This document shows positions 15,046 through 25,600 of a stretch of DNA of 64,000 bases, piece by piece. Origin of the DNA: Candidatus Minthosoma equi (GTDB lineage: Bacteria; Bacteroidota; Bacteroidia; Bacteroidales; Bacteroidaceae). Numbering within the stretch: position 1 is the stretch's first letter; each line of letters begins with the position of its first letter. The stretch is from contig JAGHUI010000037.1 in assembly GCA_018064885.1 (NCBI GenBank), positions 1 to 64,000 of the forward strand. Reading direction: 5' to 3'. The notes under the pieces are model-generated. The model saw nothing but the letters and a program-made list of their open reading frames with translations. It made no database searches and was not told where the DNA came from. The translations under genes were made by a program, and so were the position numbers.

Positions 15046-17408
15046 TTGATTATTTTCTTGCCATCCTTGATTATGATGCCACGGTATGAATCGTTCACAC
15101 GCTGTCCTGCAATAGAATAGAGTGCTGATGATGCTGTGTTGTTCTGAGAATCCGGAGTAACAAGATCTTCTATGCCTGTTGGCACATTTGATGGTTCGCC
15201 AAAGCCGCCACGAGCATTTGCCTTGCGGACTGTGCAGCCTTCAAGTGACATGCCTGAAAGGCTTGAACCCTTGGCGAGAGAAACGAACTTGCCATCGTTC
15301 TCAATAAGATAAACTGACTCTGAGTCGATGTTTCCTACTTCCTGCTGAGCACAGATTGTCTTAGGATCCCAGTTAGCACCCTTGAAAAAGCTGTCGTAAG
15401 AGAACTCTGCTACCTTATCGGCAGAGATGACTGTTTCCATCGCAGTATTTGCTTTTTTGAATGTCACAACGTTGCTCTTAGGAGTGTTCTTGCCATTGCC
15501 AGATTTGTCAACTGTGTTATACTCCCAATAAGCTGCTGGATCAGTATTTATGCCAGATGCGCTCCAGCGAGTGTCGATGAGCTTGCCGCTCTCTATCGTT
15601 GTGTTGATGAACGCAGTCTTAGCATTGTTCCATGAACGGCCAAAGTTGAAGGTTGAACTGTAAGTTTTGATGGTGCATCCATCAAATACATAACCCTTGT
15701 CGCGATCCTTTGTGGAAGCGGCAGATATGGTGCAATCTCCTGACTTGCTGCTTTTTGAACGGCTCTCGTTGACAAGTGTGACACCATTAAAGAATACATT
15801 TCCGCTTCCGCAGATGTAGTCAACAGTACCGTGGATCTCACCATCTTCCCAGTAAAAATAAGAGCCATCCTTATGTGAGTAGTATGTATCCTGATATGAG
15901 AGAAGACGAACATTCTTGGCGATAGTGTTATTGCCGCAATCCTGAAGACAAGCGGCACGACCAGCAGAACCTGCAGAATAATAGTCGAGAGCATTCTGAA
16001 GAGTGAGGTCTTGCATGTAGAGACCTGTAGAAGTGTTGTAGAAGAGGTCTGCTTTTGTAAGACCTTCATTCTTTATGTCTGGAGCATTCTTAATAACAAC
16101 ACCTTCTGCAGACTGACCAATGATAGAGATGTTCTTGCCAGAGATCTTTGTGCCTGTCTGTTCACCAAGGTCGTAAGTGCCGTTAGGAAGGAATATCTTA
16201 GCACCTGATTCGCTATTGGCAGAATTGAGGGCAAGAAGAAGTGCGGCAGCATCGTTGGCAGGGATGATGTAGTAACCTGTGGAAGCATCCTTACCTACGA
16301 ACTCTTCCAAGTTGTAAACAGTGATGCTGTGGATGTAAGACTCGCCCTTAGCCCAAGTGAAGGTGAGGGTTGTCGCATCGCCCTTATAGTTCACAGTTAC
16401 CGTTGCGCCATCGTTCTCAACCATGCCCGAAGCGATGGTCTGAACAGTGTTGCCTGCTTCGTCAGTAACGGTTATGGCTGCATCCTTTGAATACTTGCAA
16501 AGAGAGAGGATGATCTGTGCATTGCCTGCAACCCGAACAGAGATCTTGCCGTCAGAAGCGAGCGCCCAGCCGTGCTGAGCATCGTGGTAGTAACCACCTT
16601 CGATGTAGATGAGCTCGTGGTCTTCTGGATAGAAGATTGAGCTTGTGAGCGGATATGTCTGCACAGAACCCACCTCTACCATCTCCCAAGGAGTGACGAG
16701 TGCTGTGATAGTTGTGTTGCCAGAAAGTGTGTCTGTAGCCTTTGCCTTGATGCCAGAAGCATAAATCCAGCCACGGAAGACTTCGCTTTCAGAGATGAGA
16801 GGAAGGTCACTCTCTGTATAAGGTATATCGCCAAGGACATCGCCCTCGACGGCATCTTTTGTGCCTATAATGTTGCCGTTCTGATCCTTGAAAGTGACAA
16901 CGCAAGGTGAAGCCTCAGGAGCATCGCCAGTGACAAACTCAAGCTTCTGGACAACCTGCTCAACAGCAGTTACACGCTTGATGTATATGTTGTTCTGCTC
17001 TGCAGTGAGGTCAATGCTGACAGTTTGGTACTCCGTAACCTCAGGAGTGACAGCAAATGGTTCTGCAGCGCATGCAGGACTGCTGACATCGCCTGTAAAT
17101 TCATACACACCAAGTGAAGATGCGTTTGATCCATCGCGAGGACCAAAGGAAATCTTGAGCGTGCCTGCTACTGCTGGCTTGACGAAATAGCAATAGCCGC
17201 TTGAATTCATTTTGATGCCGTAAAGACCATTCTTTGTGCCAGGACCATCCTTCACCACGGATGCATAATACAATCCATTGTCAGGATTGCTTGAAGGCGC
17301 ACCAGATGTGTAGTTCCAAAGGAGGTGATCGTCTGCCAAAGCATTAGCAATGCTAAACAGAAGCACTGCTACAAGAGCAATAGTTTTCAAGAAAAATCTC
17401 TGTTTCAT
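15042..17408 (-). CDS. secreted pectinesterase (CE8) with N-terminal accessory domains
   Basis: This enzyme de-esterifies methylated homogalacturonan. The signal peptide is about residues 1-25 (FFLKTIALVAVLLFSIANALA). Roughly residues 26-370 form accessory beta domains with a repeat-like InlB/Listeria-type segment (VTFKDQNGNIIGTKDAVEGD), possibly carbohydrate binding. The CE8 beta-helix follows, with SYQDTYYSH (catalytic Gln/Asp region) and GTVDYICGSGNVFF (catalytic Asp in the GxVDxIxG motif) and FGRSW (substrate Arg). The tail ALYSIAGQRVNDSYRGIIIK with DGKKIIK is a secretion-type C-terminus. It is 18 nt downstream of the pectate lyase and overlaps mtaB. Confidence 0.92.
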   Translation of the reverse strand: MKQRFFLKTIALVAVLLFSIANALADDHLLWNYTSGAPSSNPDNGLYYASVVKDGPGTKNGLYGIKMNSSGYCYFVKPAVAGTLKISFGPRDGSNASSLGVYEFTGDVSSPACAAEPFAVTPEVTEYQTVSIDLTAEQNNIYIKRVTAVEQVVQKLEFVTGDAPEASPCVVTFKDQNGNIIGTKDAVEGDVLGDIPYTESDLPLISESEVFRGWIYASGIKAKATDTLSGNTTITALVTPWEMVEVGSVQTYPLTSSIFYPEDHELIYIEGGYYHDAQHGWALASDGKISVRVAGNAQIILSLCKYSKDAAITVTDEAGNTVQTIASGMVENDGATVTVNYKGDATTLTFTWAKGESYIHSITVYNLEEFVGKDASTGYYIIPANDAAALLLALNSANSESGAKIFLPNGTYDLGEQTGTKISGKNISIIGQSAEGVVIKNAPDIKNEGLTKADLFYNTSTGLYMQDLTLQNALDYYSAGSAGRAACLQDCGNNTIAKNVRLLSYQDTYYSHKDGSYFYWEDGEIHGTVDYICGSGNVFFNGVTLVNESRSKSSKSGDCTISAASTKDRDKGYVFDGCTIKTYSSTFNFGRSWNNAKTAFINTTIESGKLIDTRWSASGINTDPAAYWEYNTVDKSGNGKNTPKSNVVTFKKANTAMETVISADKVAEFSYDSFFKGANWDPKTICAQQEVGNIDSESVYLIENDGKFVSLAKGSSLSGMSLEGCTVRKANARGGFGEPSNVPTGIEDLVTPDSQNNTASSALYSIAGQRVNDSYRGIIIKDGKKIIK

Positions 17409-17426
17409 ATTCTATATCTTCCTTTT

Positions 17427-19157
17427 TTATTTCTTATAGTATTTCTTGCCATTCTGAATCACCACGCCGCGATAAGATTCGGATACTCGCTGACCTGCGA
17501 GGTTGTAGAGAGCATTGTCGTTCTTAGCAATAGAAGGGAGAGTCTCGATTGAGTTGGCGTCGCCCTTGAGTGCTGGGAAATATTCATCGAATGATGATTC
17601 TGCATCAGCACGCTCTGCCTTCACGAGATCCTCTACAAGAGAGTTTGCATACACTTCAATGTTGGTGTAATACTTCTTCTCATCAAGTGTGTATATGGTA
17701 GCATCTGATGCATCCTTTGGATTGAGTTCATTGGCAATCTCAAAGTCATCAGGCATGCCATCGTTATCAGAGTCAAAAGCAGCATCACGCTTCTCTGTTG
17801 CAAGCTCAGGGAAGCTTGCCTTATTAGCATCAGATGCACCAATGGCATTGACAAAGTCGATGATGCCTGCACGCTTAACAACGGAGCCTGTGTAAGTTGT
17901 TGTGCCATTAACAGCCTCGTCCATGTAGCGAGCATCGACAGCATCGCGACGATAGCTTGCGCCAGCATAGAGGAGCAGTTTGTCGAAAGCTGTCTGAGCA
18001 GAGTGAGTAGTGACATAGCCCGATTCTATAGGCTTGTCGAGCTTGATCTTCACGCACTTCACGCCATTGATAGTAGTGTGAGCCACTGCATCTCCATAAT
18101 AGTTATTCTTGTCAGGAGAATAGTAATCGCTTCCTGATTTGTATGAAGTTTGGTCGTACTTAACACCGCTCCAGTCGTAGTTCTCAGGCTTTGTAGCAGC
18201 TGTGACATAGTTGCCCTTGATGTAGTAGAGCGATGTCATGCCCGACATATTATCAGGAGTGCTGTTGCCAGATTCACCCTTGGAAATCTGAGTGACGCGA
18301 GTCTTGTTCGCTGTGCCTGGACCTGCCTTGTAATAGTTGTTCACCATATTGACGAAACCACCTCCAGGACCGCCATAGCATCCATTGCCCGAACCCCAAT
18401 TGTACATCACGCAGTTGCGGAAATCGACACGTTCTGCCTGAACTGTGCTTCCATACTTAGTCTTGTCATATCCGTCCCACTCATAGCGAGCTCCGTTGAA
18501 GCGTGGAGTACGGTTCTGCATGTGGCAGAGGAAGTTGTGGTGGAATGATGCATTCTTGCCTCCCCAGATACCTCCATAAGAATGTTCACCTTTGCTGTGA
18601 CCAGGATTAGCAAGTGCCTCACCCATAGTGCACCACTGAAGGGTGAAGTCGCGATTATCGTAGAACGAAGCCACCTCGTCGATGCTCCAAGAGAAGGAAC
18701 AATGGTCGATGATGATGTTTTTGCGTTTACGCCCCCAAGTAGCATCGGCACTATCACTCACATCCTTGAGCTGAGAGCGACGGCAGCGTATGTAACGAAC
18801 TATGACATTGTCGCAATTGCCGAAATAGAGAGTATAATAACGAAGGGTGATGCCATCGCCAGGAGCAGTCTGTCCGAGAATTGTTGTGTTAGATGAGATG
18901 TTAAGCTGACTCTTCAAGTCTATATAGCCGCTAACATCGAAGACGATAATCTTCTTACCAGTACCGTTAAGCGCTTCACGCAAAGAACCTGCACCAGAGT
19001 CGTTGAGATTAGTGACGTGAATCACTTTTCCACCTCTACCACCAGTAGTGAAACGACCGAAACCTTCTGCACCAGGAAATGCAGGAGCAGACTCAAACTG
19101 AGCACTGGCACTTAGAGTGAGGAATGACAGCAATGTGAATAGTGATAGTTTCTTCAT
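17427..19157 (-). CDS. secreted pectate lyase, PL1 family
   Basis: This enzyme cleaves de-esterified homogalacturonan by beta-elimination. A signal peptide (LSLFTLLSFLTLSASAQ) is followed by the typical PL1 opening FPGAEGFGRFTTGGRGG, then VIHVTNLNDSGAGSLREAL and a right-handed beta-helix with VIVRYIRCR, IIDHCSFSWS and the Arg-containing RTPRF. A segment with DSDNDGMPDDFE is an EF-hand/thrombospondin type 3-like calcium motif. It ends with ALYNLAGQRVSESYRGVVIQ then NGKKYYKK, a secretion-type tail shared with the neighbouring CE8. At 576 aa it is complete. It and the CE8 esterase should act in sequence on methylated pectin. Confidence 0.93.
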   Translation of the reverse strand: MKKLSLFTLLSFLTLSASAQFESAPAFPGAEGFGRFTTGGRGGKVIHVTNLNDSGAGSLREALNGTGKKIIVFDVSGYIDLKSQLNISSNTTILGQTAPGDGITLRYYTLYFGNCDNVIVRYIRCRRSQLKDVSDSADATWGRKRKNIIIDHCSFSWSIDEVASFYDNRDFTLQWCTMGEALANPGHSKGEHSYGGIWGGKNASFHHNFLCHMQNRTPRFNGARYEWDGYDKTKYGSTVQAERVDFRNCVMYNWGSGNGCYGGPGGGFVNMVNNYYKAGPGTANKTRVTQISKGESGNSTPDNMSGMTSLYYIKGNYVTAATKPENYDWSGVKYDQTSYKSGSDYYSPDKNNYYGDAVAHTTINGVKCVKIKLDKPIESGYVTTHSAQTAFDKLLLYAGASYRRDAVDARYMDEAVNGTTTYTGSVVKRAGIIDFVNAIGASDANKASFPELATEKRDAAFDSDNDGMPDDFEIANELNPKDASDATIYTLDEKKYYTNIEVYANSLVEDLVKAERADAESSFDEYFPALKGDANSIETLPSIAKNDNALYNLAGQRVSESYRGVVIQNGKKYYKK

Positions 19158-19304
19158 TTTGTATTGTTTTTGCCTTACAAAATATGCTTGTTTTTATTTA
19201 GGACATAAGGTGGATGTCAAAAAAGACACCCACCTTGTTATGAATATACATGCTATTCACACAACATCGTGAAAAAGCATATTGATTATAAAGTATTCAA
19301 AGTA

Positions 19305-20753
19305 TTACCATGCATGGAAAGTCAAAGGCGCGTACTGGAGACTGTAGAAGTTAAGACCTCCATCGTATGTGAAATTATAAGTGCCAGCTTTGAGGTTTAC
19401 TGTATAATACTTGAACACAGTCTTTGGTTCAGCCTCACCTTCAATAGCAACATCTTTAGTAGCGTTGGAATCTCCTACTGTCCAGCTTGCAACTGTTGCA
19501 CCTGTTGCATCGACGAGAGAAACTGCACGGTCAGCAGATGAAGAGCTTGAACGCATTGCAATAACAACAGTACCCTCCACATCAAGTGTGAGTGCCACAC
19601 CGTTTGCATCAGCAGACTTAGCACCAGTCTTCATGCGTGCAGTGTAACGAGTCTGTGAAGAAGCATCACCAAAATACTGGGAATTAGCATCAATTGCAAA
19701 CTTGCCGCCACCATTGTTGATAACAATCTTAGCGCTGCCGAATACAAATTCTGCACCATCAGCAACTTCTGCACCAGCTTCGAATGTGATGACACCATCT
19801 TCACCTGTTGGACCTTGAGGCTCTTCTGGTTCACCAGCACCCTCTTCGTCAAGTGATATAAGAGTGAATCCATAGAAGTTGACACCGTTAACTGGATATG
19901 TAATAACAGCAATACCCTTCTTTACATCAACCTCAACAGGAGTATAGACACTTACAGGGTTTGGTTCGCCAGGAACCTCTACACCTTCTGTCTTCATATC
20001 AGCCTCTACGAGAGTGTAATCCTTGAGAACCTCATCATTCTGAGTGACGATGATGTCACGAGTTGTATCACCATTGCTGCCTGTGCGGACATAAATGTAA
20101 AGCTTGCCATCACCAGGGATTGTCAATGTGAGGTAGTTGGCAGTTGCGCTTGACTTACCTCCTGACTTCAAGCGAGAAGTGAAGTGTACAAACTCGCTGC
20201 CTCCCTTCTCGTAGAAGTAGCAACTGTTAGCATCAGCAACCATCTTACCGTTAGGGTCTGTTGGAGTGATAACGAACTTTCCATCGCCCCACGATGCTGG
20301 AGCAGAGCCAGCAGCAAACTCCTCGAATGTAACATTATGAGTTACAGGCTTTGGAGCTGGTGCTTCTTTCTGCTTAATCTCAAATGGCTGAGTAAGTTCT
20401 GTCCATTTCGATTCTTTTTTATCTTTCGAAACAGCCTTCATTCTTGCCAAATAAGAAATGTTATGCTCAAGACCTTTAACCTTTAATGTATCTATAATAT
20501 TTGTAGTCAACACTGTATCAGGTTCTCCTTCAAAGACTTCATTGCTATAAATCTCCATAACGTATGATTCAGCTGGTTTTGGAGAAGTCCAAGTGAACTT
20601 TACAGTGTCATTATCCACTTCTGCCTTAAAATCAACAGGAGAGAATTCTCTGTCGTAAATAAGGCTCTTGATCTCATCATCTACGCTACATGATGCCATA
20701 ATGAATGCAGCAGTAGAGAAGATACAAGCCTTTATAATATTCTTTATTTTCAT
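19305..20753 (-). CDS. SusE-position surface lipoprotein with two probable glycan-binding domains
   Basis: A lipoprotein signal ends ...AAFIMASC-S, with the lipobox Cys near residue 22. A fibronectin type III-like domain (about 35-130, FKAEVDNDTVKFTWTSP) is followed by two beta-rich modules of similar design (about 140-290 and 320-475). Each opens with a ...TFEEFAAGS / ITFEAGAEV phrase and contains a YFYEKG/YFGDAS then R-LK-G/RMKTGAKS pattern, which suggests tandem carbohydrate-binding modules. It follows susD by 36 nt, the position of SusE/SusF-type glycan-binding proteins. Pectin binding is inferred from context only. Confidence 0.75.
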   Translation of the reverse strand: MKIKNIIKACIFSTAAFIMASCSVDDEIKSLIYDREFSPVDFKAEVDNDTVKFTWTSPKPAESYVMEIYSNEVFEGEPDTVLTTNIIDTLKVKGLEHNISYLARMKAVSKDKKESKWTELTQPFEIKQKEAPAPKPVTHNVTFEEFAAGSAPASWGDGKFVITPTDPNGKMVADANSCYFYEKGGSEFVHFTSRLKSGGKSSATANYLTLTIPGDGKLYIYVRTGSNGDTTRDIIVTQNDEVLKDYTLVEADMKTEGVEVPGEPNPVSVYTPVEVDVKKGIAVITYPVNGVNFYGFTLISLDEEGAGEPEEPQGPTGEDGVITFEAGAEVADGAEFVFGSAKIVINNGGGKFAIDANSQYFGDASSQTRYTARMKTGAKSADANGVALTLDVEGTVVIAMRSSSSSADRAVSLVDATGATVASWTVGDSNATKDVAIEGEAEPKTVFKYYTVNLKAGTYNFTYDGGLNFYSLQYAPLTFHAW

Positions 20754-20789
20754 ATTATTATCTAATATTTGAAAGTTTTGGAGTTAATT

Positions 20790-22661
20790 TTACTTTCCGA
20801 GGAAGTGATTATTGAGAAGTCCCATCATGTCATTAGCAATGATAGTGGAAGGAATAGGCCATACACAATGTTCGCTTGGCTTGTCAACTGTATAGAAACC
20901 ATTGATAATATCATCTGTGATAAGGTTTGTTGTCTTACCATCGGTAGTTCCCCAGAACCATCCCTTTGACTTGTATCCTTCTTCATCCACAAGACGCTTA
21001 CCTTCTTCATCTGTATCACCATGGTTAAGACCATAAATCTTGATTGAAGTGCCATCTACCTTATAATAGAGTTTAGAAGGAATATCCTGATAAGGACCAA
21101 CAGCTTCAATACGTTCGCCATTATCATCAGCCTGTGGCAGGAGTGCTAACTTACGTTTAGTCTCTGCAAGCTTAGTGTCAAGCAATCCCCAGCGAATGAG
21201 GTCAAACTTACGAATCATCTCGCCTGCAAACTCAAATGCACGCTGCTCAACAATACCCTCGAAGAAAGCTTCCTTGCTTGCCTTATATTTCGCGCCAAGG
21301 GCTTCTACCTTTGTGTCAGGATAAGCACGGGCAAGGACAGGTTCCATATAATTCCATGCTGTCTCCCTGTTACCAAGTTCATTGGCAGCTTCTGCAGCCA
21401 TAAGGAAAACATCAGCAAGACGCATATATTGTACGTTTACACCATCATCTTGAGTGTCAACAGGGCGCGCCATCCATTCATAACGAACCTTGCCGAAATA
21501 CATTGCCTGCACCTTTGACAACTCAGGAACACCATCCTTGAATCCATAAGGAACACAAGTGATGTCACGGCGAATATCATCTGGATCATAGTCATAGAAG
21601 AATGTTGGCACAGGTCCATTAGCGCCACCATAGTTAGCGCCATCCTTTGCAACCCACTTGTCTCTGCCATTATGCTTTGGAGCGTATGCATAGAGGAACT
21701 GGCCACGACCTGTAACGTAAGGAATCTCCCAAAGAGACTCTTCGCCAGCAGTAGTAATGTCCTGACAAAGCTTACGGAAATTCTGCTCAAATGGTGGAAG
21801 TGTAATAGATACTTTTTTCTCATCATCATCTTTCTCACCCTTAGGCCAATAATGTTCAATCACTTCTGAACACTCTTTAAGAACGATAGGAAGCATTACC
21901 TCCTTAGAGAGTTTTGGATTAGTGCTTATAGAATAATCCGGTTTACCATTATTATCACGAAGTGCATAGCCACATCCATAGAGAGCAATACGAGCACGGA
22001 GTCCTTTTACGAATGATTTGCTGACACGCTCTGTTGTTGACGTTGCAGGAGTCTCATTTGGCCAAGCACAGTATTTTTCTGCTTCAGCGAGATCATCAAG
22101 AAGTCGAAGGATAATTTCATCTCGTGATGCACGTGGAAGATAGATATTACTGTTGGTTGTCTGCTCAAAGCGTGCAGGAACATCACCATAATATTTGATG
22201 AGTTCAGTATAGAGAACCGCACGAAGTGTAAGAGCCTCGCCCCAAAGCTGTTTAAGCTCTGCATTTTCGCCACTATACTTTTCAAGATAATCGATAGCGA
22301 TTGTTGCTTTCTCTATACCAGAGTAGAGCGAAGACCAGATCACACCATCACGAATTTGATCGTTAGATGGCTCTGTATCATAGTTTGCTACATCGTACTT
22401 TCCTGTTTCCTTGTCCTTGTATGATGGAGTGTTGATCCACTCGATGTCTGTATTGATTGCTCCATAGCGAAGCAAACGGTTGCGGTAACTGTTGTTTGTA
22501 CCGAACACATCAAGTACTGCCATTACCGCATCTTCTGCCATCTTAGGGTTTGTGTAAACCTGCTCAGCATCCATTGTTGAGTATGATGGCGCATCCAACT
22601 CACATGAGCCCAACATCAATGAGCCAAGTGCTACAGCTGATATATATATGTATTTCTTCAT
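20790..22661 (-). CDS. susD: SusD-like outer-membrane glycan-binding lipoprotein
   Basis: This is the lid and glycan-capture partner of the SusC transporter. The lipoprotein signal is KKYIYISAVALGSLMLGSCEL, cut short here at the lipobox Cys near residue 20. It is followed by the SusD-type N-terminus (YSTMDAEQVYTNPKMAEDAV) and TPR-like helices, with WGEALTLRAVLYTELIKYYGDVP, the strongly conserved RAxxY/LIxxYGDVP element. VRLADVFLMAAEA-type motifs appear as QYMRLADVFLMAAEAANELG, and the end region has RAFEFAGEMIRKFDLIRWG. The 623-aa length is normal. It is 14 nt downstream of susC. Confidence 0.95.
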   Translation of the reverse strand: MKKYIYISAVALGSLMLGSCELDAPSYSTMDAEQVYTNPKMAEDAVMAVLDVFGTNNSYRNRLLRYGAINTDIEWINTPSYKDKETGKYDVANYDTEPSNDQIRDGVIWSSLYSGIEKATIAIDYLEKYSGENAELKQLWGEALTLRAVLYTELIKYYGDVPARFEQTTNSNIYLPRASRDEIILRLLDDLAEAEKYCAWPNETPATSTTERVSKSFVKGLRARIALYGCGYALRDNNGKPDYSISTNPKLSKEVMLPIVLKECSEVIEHYWPKGEKDDDEKKVSITLPPFEQNFRKLCQDITTAGEESLWEIPYVTGRGQFLYAYAPKHNGRDKWVAKDGANYGGANGPVPTFFYDYDPDDIRRDITCVPYGFKDGVPELSKVQAMYFGKVRYEWMARPVDTQDDGVNVQYMRLADVFLMAAEAANELGNRETAWNYMEPVLARAYPDTKVEALGAKYKASKEAFFEGIVEQRAFEFAGEMIRKFDLIRWGLLDTKLAETKRKLALLPQADDNGERIEAVGPYQDIPSKLYYKVDGTSIKIYGLNHGDTDEEGKRLVDEEGYKSKGWFWGTTDGKTTNLITDDIINGFYTVDKPSEHCVWPIPSTIIANDMMGLLNNHFLGK

Positions 22662-22675
22662 TTCTTTATTACTAA

Positions 22676-25600
22676 TTAAAAGTTCAGGTTAAGACCAAAA
22701 ACAAACTGACGGCTCTTTGGGTATGCAGAGTAGTCAACACCTGGAGTGAGCATGCTGCCGTTACGACGCATTGTAGAAACTTCAGGATCAAAGCCTGAGT
22801 ACTTTGTAAGGCAGAACACATTGTTGCATGTAGCATAGAAACGAAGATTCTCAATCTTGAGTTTCTGAGTGAAGCTCTTTGGCAATGTGTAACCAAGTGT
22901 CAAAGTCTGAAGTCGGAGGAATGAACCATCTTCAACAGCCCATGATGTGAGAGTGTAGTTCTGCATGTATGGAGACCACATTGTAGTACCCTCATTGATT
23001 TTAGCAAGGCGAGCAGGATCATTACAGATAAGACCAGTCTCTGGGTCAATGTTTGTCCAGCGCTTGCCAGCAGACATCTTGTCAATCATATTGTAATACT
23101 GGCTATTGCGGTTTGCTGTTGTATATTCCACCTTGTTAGCGTTGTAGATATCATTGCCGATAGAATATGTGAAAGTAGCAGCAAGGTCGAAACCGTAAGC
23201 ACGAGCAGAAAGACCAAATCCGCCAGTAACCTTTGGAGCAGTGTTACCAATCACAGACTTATCTGCATCGGCACGAGTCACCTTACCGTCTGCAACGTTG
23301 CCAAGCTCATCAGTAACAGCACCTGTTGAGTTCCAAACCCAAGCATTTTGAGCAGCATCCCAATGCTGACGTGTTGAGCTAACCTTCATGTCGCCAGGGC
23401 GAACAGAAGAAGAACCCAAAAGTGTAGCATCATTGATTACGCCTGGCTTGAGAATCCACTCATTCTTAACATCGTCATAACCAGTGAAGTCTGACAATTC
23501 ATAACGACCATCTGCAACATAACCGTAAATCTGGCCAACTGATTTTCCTTCCTGAATGTAGAAGTCCTGACCAATGTCAGAGTTCCATCTTGACTCCTGA
23601 GTGAATGCATCACGACCAAGCTTTGTGATCTTAGCTACATTCCAGCCGATATTGCCGTTGAATGCAATACCCCAGTTCTTCTTATTTACGATATCATAGT
23701 TGAAAGAGAATTCAATACCCTTATTTGATGTATTGCCGATATTGCGGTACTGAGTGTCATAGCTGCCGCCGATTGGGAACTCCATCAAGAGATCCTTTGT
23801 AGAATTGTAGTACAAATCGATGCTACCATTGAGCTTGCTGCCAAAGAGAGAGTAATCAATACCGATGTTACGTGTGATTGTTGTCTCCCACTTAAGGTTT
23901 GGATTTGCCATACGCTTTGTAGGACCAAAATAAGCAGAATATCCATTTACATACTGGATGCTCTGAGAAGTAAGCTCCTGACGGAGATATCCAGGATCGA
24001 TATTGTTGTTACCTGATGTACCGAAAGACAAACGGAGCTTCAAGTCATCGAGCCAATCCTTTGTACCTTCCATGAATGCCTCGTCAGAAATACGCCATGC
24101 AGAAGAAGCTGATGGGAAATACCCCCAGCGATTCTTTGAAGAGAACTTAGAGGAAGCATCAGCACGGAATGTGAATGTAAGATAATACTTGCTTGCGTAG
24201 TTATAGTTCCAGCGTGTGAAGTAAGAAAGCATCTTATCCTCAGGGCTTGTAAGGTCAACAATACCGCCATTAGGGTTTGGAGTGCCTTGAGCTGTGAGGT
24301 TCCAAGCATTCTGAGCTGTGAAGAATGTTGGATAAGCAACTACCATATCAGTATTGACGCGCTTCTTTGTCTTCATGTACTCATGACCAAGGAGTCCGTC
24401 CAAAGTATGCTTGCTTTCCTTGCCAAACAATTCCTTGAAATTATAAGAGATAGTGTTGGTGTTACGGAAACGCTCACGCTGTGTCTGAGCAAAACTTGCT
24501 GCAGGCTTATTTGCTGCTGAAGATCCGTCAGGGAGAGTGATCTTGGAGAGGTCATTGCGCACATAATATGTTGTAAGACCCCAGAAACGCTTGTCGTAAT
24601 TGTCATAGTCGTCAATACCAACATCAGTCTTAGCTGTGAAGTTCTTGAAGATTTCCCAAGAGAAGCTGCCGCTCATGTTGAGATTCTTGCGGCGAGTAGT
24701 CTTATCGTTATCAGCGATTGCTGTAAGAGGATGATACATGCTGCTGCCGATTTCCTCATCTTCCTGATTATTGCCAGCACCAAGTGGAATTGGCTGATAA
24801 AGCACAGAATAGCGGAGACGACGGTCAGAAGAGCTTGAGCTTGATGCCTCATTTGAGCCGCCACCATTGACAGTAACATCAGAATAACGTGCCTGAAGAT
24901 CGAATTTAGTTGTCTTAGAAGGCTTTGTGTTCAACTTGAGAGAGAAGTTATCACGCTTGAAATTAGAACCGCGCATGATAGCTTTATCATTAATATGTGC
25001 ATAATTGAACGAATACTTGATCGCGTCAGAACCGCCAGTCACACTGAGGTTATGGTTGAAAGTATTGCCAGTACGGCCAAAAGTCTGATCCTGATAGTTA
25101 TTTGTAGGCAGATCGTCAAAGAGATCAATATCCTGATAGTTGCCAAAATACTTTGTATAGCTGTCAATCTTATTAACATCGCCATTGTTCTTCAGCATTG
25201 CATATTCATATTGCCAGCGTGCATAATCGCCTGCAGAAAGAGTATTGAGCTGTTTTGCCATCTTCTTCAAGCTGTAGAACGCATTATAGCTAACCTTAAC
25301 TTTGCCTTCCTTACCAGACTTTGTTGTAACAAGGATTACACCGTTAGCACCACGAGAACCGTAGATTGCTGTTGAAGAAGCATCCTTCAACACTGTAATA
25401 TCCTCAATATCAGAAGCAGGGATATCTGAGATGCTTGCCACAGGGAATCCATCGACAATGTAGAGAGGATCGTTGCTCTGAGTGATAGAACCACCACCAC
25501 GAACGCGGATTGTAACCTCTGCATCTGGAGAGCCTTCAGTTGTTGTCACATTAACACCTGCCAATTTACCAGACAAAGCTTCTGCAGCTGTATTCACAGG

